From: Setoptus koraiensis
Taxonomy: Eukaryota > Arthropoda
Length of the DNA: 64,000 nt
Assembly (NCBI GenBank): GCA_048013815.1
Contig: CM106585.1
Location: 21,080,001-21,144,000 of the forward strand
Direction: 5' to 3'
Numbering within the stretch: the stretch's first letter is position 1; each line of letters starts with the position of its first letter. Below are positions 57,801-64,000 of this stretch, one piece after another. Made by a program: the position numbers and the translations under genes. The notes beneath the pieces are model-generated. The model was given only the letters and a program-made list of their open reading frames with translations. It was not told the origin of the DNA and made no database searches.

Positions 57801-59234
57801 TTGTGCCTTAGGTGACTTTGCCTTGCAAGAGAGAGAGAGAGAGGCGTCTATCTAAACATTTGCGTCTTTGAAAGTCGGTTGAAAGCAGATTCTGACAGAA
57901 TCTTTGTTTCACCAACTGACTGGCTGAACAGCAAGCAGCAAATGTGATGCCAGCCAGCCAGCCAGTCTGGCCCGCACAACAGCAGTCTCGGCAGCTAATC
58001 AGTCAGCTGATACAGTAAGATGATTAGACATACTTTCATATTGTGTGCTGAACATAAGTGTGAATAATAAGTAAATGAAATGAAATGAATTAGCTGAATT
58101 GATTAATCAGCTACCACTGCTGCCACCAAATAAACTGCTAATAAATATCCGAGCGTCACATGCAAGCTCTATGAGCGCGCACACACTCGACATGCAAGAT
58201 TTGTGTCTATATCACGTATTTAGCCAGAGACGTGTGGCGGCTGGATATTTCTAGACAACTGACTACTGCTAACAACAATGCTCAACTCACCTCGTTGGCT
58301 GCTGATTCCCTGCGTGTGTCCTCCTCTTTCCATTTGTGTACAGGTGCCTGCCAGGTCTGATAGGCGAGAGAGTGTACAGTGATACAGTACAGGTGAAGGT
58401 GAGCGTCAATATCAGGCAATCATCTATCTCTTGTTGTTTGGTTGTTCAATCAATGATACTATTAATAGTGCTAGTTGTAACAATTTGAGCTGCAGCTACC
58501 GCGGTTGTTGCTGTTGTGGTTGCTGTTGTTGTTGTTGTTGTTGTTGTTGTTGCTGCTATCCAATCAAAAGTTTGTGTGCGCTACCAAGGGAGATAGATCC
58601 AGTAGTTGCAATCCAGTTTTATTATTATTTCCAATCTTTCTCACCAATGACTTTTAGCTTGTCCTAGACGCCCGACAAGAGCCACTCACAACTGCCAGAG
58701 TGTGCTATTGATAATAATAATAATGAACCAATTGTTTTTGTCGTGGTTGCTATTGCAAGGTTTGGAGGTACGTTATGCGTCGTCAAATCAGTCGTTGTCA
58801 GTTAAATGGTTGCTGTTGTTGCTTGCTGTTGTTGTATCATGCTGGCTTGTCGCGCGTGAGTGTGTGACTTAAACACAATGCATGCGATACGTACAGATAG
58901 ATGGATGTGTATTTTATTATTAATACAATTATTACAATTTATTATTATTATTATTATTATTATTATCGGGTCGTGTTGTGTGTTCACAGATAGACAACAA
59001 AGAGAGCAGTTGGTGTTGTTGTTGTGGTTGTTCGTCAAAAGAGAGCAACTATCTAGCCATGTACAGTATATATACTATACAGCAGCATATATACACTACT
59101 GCTGGTGGTAGTTGGAGCTGTTGTTGTATCGTAGAACTTAATGGACAACAACAAACGAACGAATCGAACAACAACAAAAACGAATCGAACACAACGAATT
59201 TTGAACCAGCAGCAGCAGTGTTGGTTCTATTTTC

Positions 59235-59267
<33 letters not shown>

Positions 59268-59460
59268 GTAGCAGCAGAGCCAGCCGTAGTTTTTGCATCA
59301 ACTTCGCCCGTTTCTGCCTGCCCCCTCCCCCCCAGTTCTATTCCCCGTGTGAGCAACAACAACAACAACAACAACACACTCTCTGGAGTTCATTTTTTGA
59401 CACACACACCAGGGCTGCAAAGTTGCTCGCACTGACACTCGCGCACACACACACAAAGAC

Positions 59461-59527
59461 ACAACAACAGCAACAACAGCAACAACAGCAACAGCAGCAG
59501 CAACAACAGCAGCAACAGCAACAACAG
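59461..59527. repeat. (CAA/CAG)n microsatellite
   Basis: About 67 bp of mixed CAA and CAG triplets. The apparent polyQ ORF across 59141-59530 runs through a CA repeat and this tract, and has no conserved domain. Confidence 0.9.
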
Positions 59528-59750
59528 TGAAGTTTCGTCAGCTAGCAAACATCACAAGACAAAATGGAAACAAAGGTCAGCTGATTTGACAAACGGACAC
59601 GGGGACGGAAAGGAGGACAAGTGACAGACGGTCGGCTCTCAGCAACGCCAACGCTGGCAGCACTAACGACGCCAGACACAATGGCGCAGTCGCCGTTCGC
59701 TGGTTCGCTCGGCTGTGCGTTCGAAATCGAATTCTCTGCTCTGTCGGTTG

Positions 59751-59751
59751 C

Positions 59752-59808
<57 letters not shown>
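59751..59808. repeat. (TG)n microsatellite
   Basis: About 58 bp of TG with a CG interruption near its left end. It lies just left of three tandem copies of a TGCCAGTGTAACAC-like unit at about 59836-59877. Confidence 0.95.
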
Positions 59809-59809
<1 letters not shown>

Positions 59810-60472
59810 CTGGCAAAGCAGTTTGTTCGACGCATTGCCAGTGTAGCTCTGCCAGTGTAACACTGCCAGTGTAACGCGCACAGCGCCTATAATGGCCCAA
59901 GCACCAGCCAAGGATGCGGGGGAAGGCAGGGGGCCCGGGCGAGCCAGTGCCAGCGCACAGCATTTGTCAGTTGGCAGCGCTAACTGTTAGTGACTGACAC
60001 AGTGTTAGCGCTGGCCATTGTTGCCGTGTGCAGCCAACGGTACAACATCAACATTGCACCAATGTGCACCACTGGTGGCACAGCGAGCCCCATCGAGTCG
60101 CCTCTGACAGTTGTGACTCACAACAATTGTGAGTGGCGCAACTGAATTCGTGCGCAACATTCGGCACTCTGTTCAACAGACAGTTTGTTATTTGGAACAA
60201 CATTCAGTCTGTGCGCGCAAGCTGCGCAACAAAGTAGAGCCGCGCACAGACTGGGCCTCCCATTTAGCGCGGGCCTCGAGTATCGCAACAGTCGCCCAAA
60301 TATCCCATTTACGCGTATATGTGGGCACCGCGTTACGCGCAAATGTGTGTCAGTGGTGGCCGAGAGTGGCCCAGTTCGTGCCAGCGCTAACTGGCGCGAT
60401 TAATATCTAGCCAAGCACACGAGCGACGGGCCCAACGCTACGCGATCCCACTTCGCCTGGCCGTTCGGGCGC

Positions 60473-60546
60473 CCCAATTCGCAGCTCGCAACTGGCAGTT
60501 CGCAGCTCGCGATTCGCAGTTCGCGATTCGCAGCTCGCAACTGGCA
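60473..60546. repeat. short tandem repeat of TTCGCAGCTCGC-type units
   Basis: Units TTCGCAGCTCGCAACTGGCAG, TTCGCAGCTCGCGA, TTCGCAGTTCGCGA and TTCGCAGCTCGCAACTGGCA follow one another, giving a GC-rich, CpG-containing array of about 74 bp. Confidence 0.85.
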
Positions 60547-62586
60547 ACACGGAACAGATCGCGCTGAACGAGCGCCGATGATCAGATGATCGCGTGGGCG
60601 CCCCACGTCGCACTGGTGCTGCCATTGCGGGGACCTTCTCGACGCCACTTAATGGTGCGCTTGCAACTGTTCCAAATGACGTCTTGAGGACGAATCGGTG
60701 GCGCTGTTGCTTCGCTGTTGACGCCGTAGCAATGGTTTGGATATAGTTTCAGCCCCGACTGTCGACTGTGTGTGTGTGTTACTTGCACTCTTACCGACGA
60801 CGTTTATCTTTGCTCTCTCTCTCTCTCTCGCCCTGCTCACAATACCACAGCTGATAACTGTAGTGGGCCTAATATGCATTGTCTGCTGATAAGACCGTCA
60901 CTGTTATACTTGTCCCATTGTTAGCTCGCCAGGGTTAGCTTGCCAACGAGGCAACGCAAACGCCAACAACAACAACAACAACATTAGCAGAAACTAGAAA
61001 ATATTTCTCCGTTGCTGTCGCTGCTGTCGTCGTCGTTTATCGTGATTCTGGCTTACACTGCGAATTGTCTATACACTGATTGACAATACTACACTGTCTG
61101 CTGCTCTGGCTGACTTTCGACACAACAAAGGCACCATTCGGTCGGACCAACCTCGCAAACAGCTGATTGTGTTGTTGTTGTTATTTTAGTTGGTAGTAGC
61201 TGTCGGTTGTGTGCAGCGACTTGGTCGCCATTATTTGCTGTTGTTGTTGCTGTTGTTGCTGCTGTTGCTGCTGGTGCCACTGCTACATTACGCAATAGTG
61301 GAGCTACAATTGTTCTAACTCACTTATCTCCAGCGACTGGCAAAGCCATGCCAGCAGACATTTGCAATAATATGATGTGTGCGTAGCCGTTAAAAAAGAT
61401 AAACTGAGCGAGATATTTTGAGCATACAAGCCAACACATCGCAGCACGACGTATACAGATACAAGCGAACGATAGAGGCAGGAAAAAAGAATAAAAAGAA
61501 ATGAAAACCATCAACTGACAACCTTGTCCAACTCAACAATTTAATGATGATGCAAATGATGCAACAATGATTGCCGTATGGGTGTTGTCTTTGTTTCTAA
61601 CGCAACAGCAACGGCAACAGCACCAGCCACGACAACAACAACAACAACAACAACAACAATAGGTCACTTCTTTTTTCGCAATTCAGTTTCAGAAATTTGG
61701 AAATTTTCAGCTGGCAAAAAACTCCATCTCTCCTCGAAAATTATAGATGGCACAAGCGAATAAGCGAATTGTAACCGTAGCGTAACACGAATTTTGTCTA
61801 ATACTCACTCTCCTCTCGCCGTCATCATCGTCGTGGTCGTCGGATGACTTTGCTTTGTATCATCTGTGTGGTTCTATATAAAGGTGGCCATTTTAACCTT
61901 GTAACCTAGAAAACAAGTTCGCTTCTTATCTCATTGTCCGGCTCATTGCAACAGCGCGCCAAGACACGCATAGAAACTGGAAATCGTATCTCTTCCTCCA
62001 GCAACAATCTAGGCAGTTTGTGTTTACATTTGCAACACTCAAATTACAACACTTGTCAGGTGTATAATGGCAGAGCGGTCGATTATCAGCGGCCTCTCAC
62101 ACAGCAGAGATAAGCTGAGATGAGAATAGAAAGTTGAGCCTGATACAATGGGAGTAACGTCCGATCTAGGGATAAATTCGCCTGTGTCCATCATTGGACG
62201 AAAGGGGATAATTTTGCAAATATTATCGGCTTGCGAATACGAGACAGGTGAGGTTGGCCGATGTTGTCGATACTTGCGATTGACACGAAACGAGCCGGCC
62301 GCTGGTCAGTCGGAGCTATGGAGGGCCATATACAGAGGCTCGCTGGTGCGATTGTTATCGCGTTCGTCAGATGACATAAATCGCAAAGTCAGCACAATGG
62401 CATGTTATCAGCCAGATTGTACAAGTACAATTGAGATACTGCCAACCAGATAGCCAATTTGACGACGACTACTTGACATTGATAAAGGCCATCTCGGCTC
62501 ACACAAATTGCCACTTCTCAGTTGTTATATGTTGTTGTTGTTGTTATTGTTATATTTGTTAGTATAATTTTATTCAACAAGTGGTG

Positions 62587-64000
62587 TCAATGCGCCACTC
62601 CAAAGCACAATATCTTGAAACGGCGATATCGTTGCTCTATTTGTTCTTTGCATCTTTCTCGTATGACTATGCTAGCTCCAACGGTCAAACCAATGACAAA
62701 TGTCACCATTGTAATGGCGAGCATTGTACCGATAGACAGCTTAGTTGTTTGCCTCAACAAATTAGCATTTTCTTCCGCCAGACCATTGTTGTCGGCATCA
62801 ATTAGAACTTGCTCATTCGATTGTTTGCCACCAGATTGTGAGTCGATAAACATGGCGTTAGTGGTAATATCTTTTTTCATTGTATAAATATAACAATTTG
62901 TCTCAAATATCAAACTGGATTTAGTTAGTTTTGTCCGCGCTCCGGTCATCGCAACAAAGCAGCTCTGGTGAGGACTGGCCTGAGCCTTGTAACAAAACTG
63001 AAACATGTTGCAGTTTTTGTTATTTTCCACACAACGCGATGCACATTCGTCGACATTTATACCCGTTATGGGCACCAACAATTGCTGCTGCCGCTCCTCT
63101 GTCAAGCTCATGTGATCTAATCGGTTGAAATCGGCCAAATACGACCGTTGGTAACGTCTGCAGGCCAGCCGCGTCGGTGGAAAAAATCTTATCCATGATC
63201 GCTGTTGCCTAGTGACCATATCCGACGAAACTGCCAATTGCGAGTCATTGGTCAGCTTTCTTGTGGCCTGCAAGAAGCAGATATTATTGTTGACTTGGTC
63301 ACTTCGGCCCGACTGTTTCGTTGCCGACTGTTTTCCATCGGCGCCCTGAGTCGACGGCGACATGTCTGGCTTTTGTGCGTTTGGATCGCAATAATCGAAG
63401 GACAAACAATTAAATTCCGACTCCATCACACACTGATGGGCGCAATCGTGTTCGTCGTGTGCCTCGGTCCTCTTGATTAATTTGCGCTCTCTCATATAGT
63501 CTGTGTACACTGGCTGCGCTGCGATCTGTTCAAGTTTTGAAAATTTAGCCAGAAAATCGCGCTGCACAATAACACATTGCGCCTCTTCCATTGAGCTAGC
63601 CAGAATGGACTTTCTGTCATACAGGCCACTTGTTACGCATTGTCTGTCAAAGTGACAGTAAGAAAAGGAGCCACAATCTCGTCCCCGATCAATACACAAC
63701 ATGGCGCATGTGTCATACGTCTGGCCACTGATCACAACGAGCTCGCCATCATCGGAGCCCAGCACAGATTGTGGCTCCTTTTCTGGGTTGCCGTCGACAC
63801 TAGTCGGCCCATTTTGGCCCCCATTCCAGTTTGTCTTGGGCAGTATTTTGAAGCGTCTCCGTCCGACAGAATCGTGAAAAGTTGCGCCGATATTATCGGC
63901 CTGATTATCATCTGCGTTTAGCATCTCTTCAAGAGTGTCTCGTTCTATCTCGAAACTACTGGGCACCAATACAATAAGCGCGTGTGCCCAAAAGTTTGGC
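62587..64000 (-). CDS. PAN/apple-domain single-pass membrane protein, C-terminal part
   Basis: Open to the right window edge, so the N-terminus is missing; about 470 residues are visible. Three PAN-like modules can be seen by their paired Cys: CAMLCIDRGRDCGSFSYC, then CAHQCVMESEFNCLSFDYC, then CASRCVENNKNCNMFQFC followed by SCFVAM and NCYIYTM. A Ser/Gln-rich insert sits inside the second module. Near the C-terminus a hydrophobic segment (TMLAITMVTFVIGLTVGAS) is followed by about 25 basic cytoplasmic residues, so topology is probably extracellular PAN modules with a short tail. PAN modules bind proteins or glycans; ligand unknown. No ZP domain follows the PAN modules, unlike several insect cuticle-anchoring PAN proteins. 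The apparent start at 63969 is a TTG and not the real start. Confidence 0.82.
   Translation of the reverse strand, partial: PNFWAHALIVLVPSSFEIERDTLEEMLNADDNQADNIGATFHDSVGRRRFKILPKTNWNGGQNGPTSVDGNPEKEPQSVLGSDDGELVVISGQTYDTCAMLCIDRGRDCGSFSYCHFDRQCVTSGLYDRKSILASSMEEAQCVIVQRDFLAKFSKLEQIAAQPVYTDYMRERKLIKRTEAHDEHDCAHQCVMESEFNCLSFDYCDPNAQKPDMSPSTQGADGKQSATKQSGRSDQVNNNICFLQATRKLTNDSQLAVSSDMVTRQQRSWIRFFPPTRLACRRYQRSYLADFNRLDHMSLTEERQQQLLVPITGINVDECASRCVENNKNCNMFQFCYKAQASPHQSCFVAMTGARTKLTKSSLIFETNCYIYTMKKDITTNAMFIDSQSGGKQSNEQVLIDADNNGLAEENANLLRQTTKLSIGTMLAITMVTFVIGLTVGASIVIRERCKEQIEQRYRRFKILCFGVAH

Larger units (their letters stand above)
53014..62586. other. 9.6 kb gene desert rich in microsatellites
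   Basis: No coding gene supported. A 5' UTR exon of the TP53INP-like gene and its promoter must lie here, perhaps in the GC-richer part at 59.5-60.7 kb. Simple repeats seen: TA-rich 54209-54372, CA 54811-54876, CAA/CAG 54943-54981, TTG 56555-56598, GA 57824-57843, TTG/CTG 58504-58557, TTA 58939-58966, CA 59236-59265, CAA 59354-59374, CAA/CAG 59461-59527, TG 59751-59808, CT about 60814-60830, CAA 60965-60983, TTG/CTG about 61237-61272, CAA 61633-61660. Poly-Gln, Thr-His, Val-Cys and Cys-run ORFs here are repeat artefacts. Confidence 0.6.

Noticed and set aside
59141-59530. 129-residue ORF with long polyQ
   Set aside because: It consists of a CA repeat and a CAA/CAG repeat joined by non-conserved sequence; no start context or domain.

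Overview
The window is nuclear DNA of an arthropod, probably a chelicerate and possibly a mite. The pointers are an RR-type chitin-binding cuticle protein with a huge Gln/Pro-rich tail, a single beta adaptin serving AP-1 and AP-2, a leonardo-like 14-3-3 zeta, few and short introns in most genes, and gene-poor stretches crowded with CA, CAA/CAG and TA microsatellites. There is no bacterial, viral or organellar gene content. The taxon is inferred from gene style, not from a marker.

Layout. 1-4.9 kb is compact: USP8-like deubiquitinase (minus, cut by the left edge), UQCRH hinge protein of complex III (plus), COA7 of complex IV assembly (minus, one intron) and epsin (minus). After about 3 kb of non-coding DNA come a four-exon secreted Cys-rich protein (7.9-9.0 kb) and an intronless AP-1/2 beta adaptin (10.1-13.0 kb). 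A three-exon cuticle protein spans 16.4-21.6 kb, tail-to-tail with a coiled-coil orphan. A 7.6 kb tract made almost only of T and G (22.5-30.1 kb) runs into exactly 500 N. On the far side of the N run only the first 139 codons of proteasome subunit RPN9/PSMD13 are present.

33.6-48.9 kb is the most interesting part. Two intronless 14-3-3 zeta genes lie in a direct segmental duplication. Their ends are identical at DNA level and one central 262-nt block is diverged. Copy B carries a 441-bp TA-flanked inverted-repeat transposon in its upstream region, and the empty site can be read in copy A. A third, inverted piece of the same locus (about 193 bp of 5' flank plus the first 48 codons) is fused in frame to UDP-glucose pyrophosphorylase. 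This makes a chimeric UGP gene whose leader, and presumably promoter, come from 14-3-3. A decayed relative of the same transposon ends exactly where that homology begins. A possible CHHC-type zinc-finger protein and the myosin phosphatase targeting subunit (MYPT/Mbs) lie between.

From 48.9 kb: a short Tudor-PHD Polycomblike-type protein only 65 bp tail-to-tail from UGP, a very long TP53INP/DOR autophagy and transcription cofactor, a 9.6 kb microsatellite-rich gene desert, and a PAN/apple-domain membrane protein cut by the right edge.

The genes do not form one pathway. Loose themes are clathrin endocytosis (epsin, AP beta, USP8), respiratory chain biogenesis (UQCRH, COA7) and phospho-signalling (14-3-3, MYPT).
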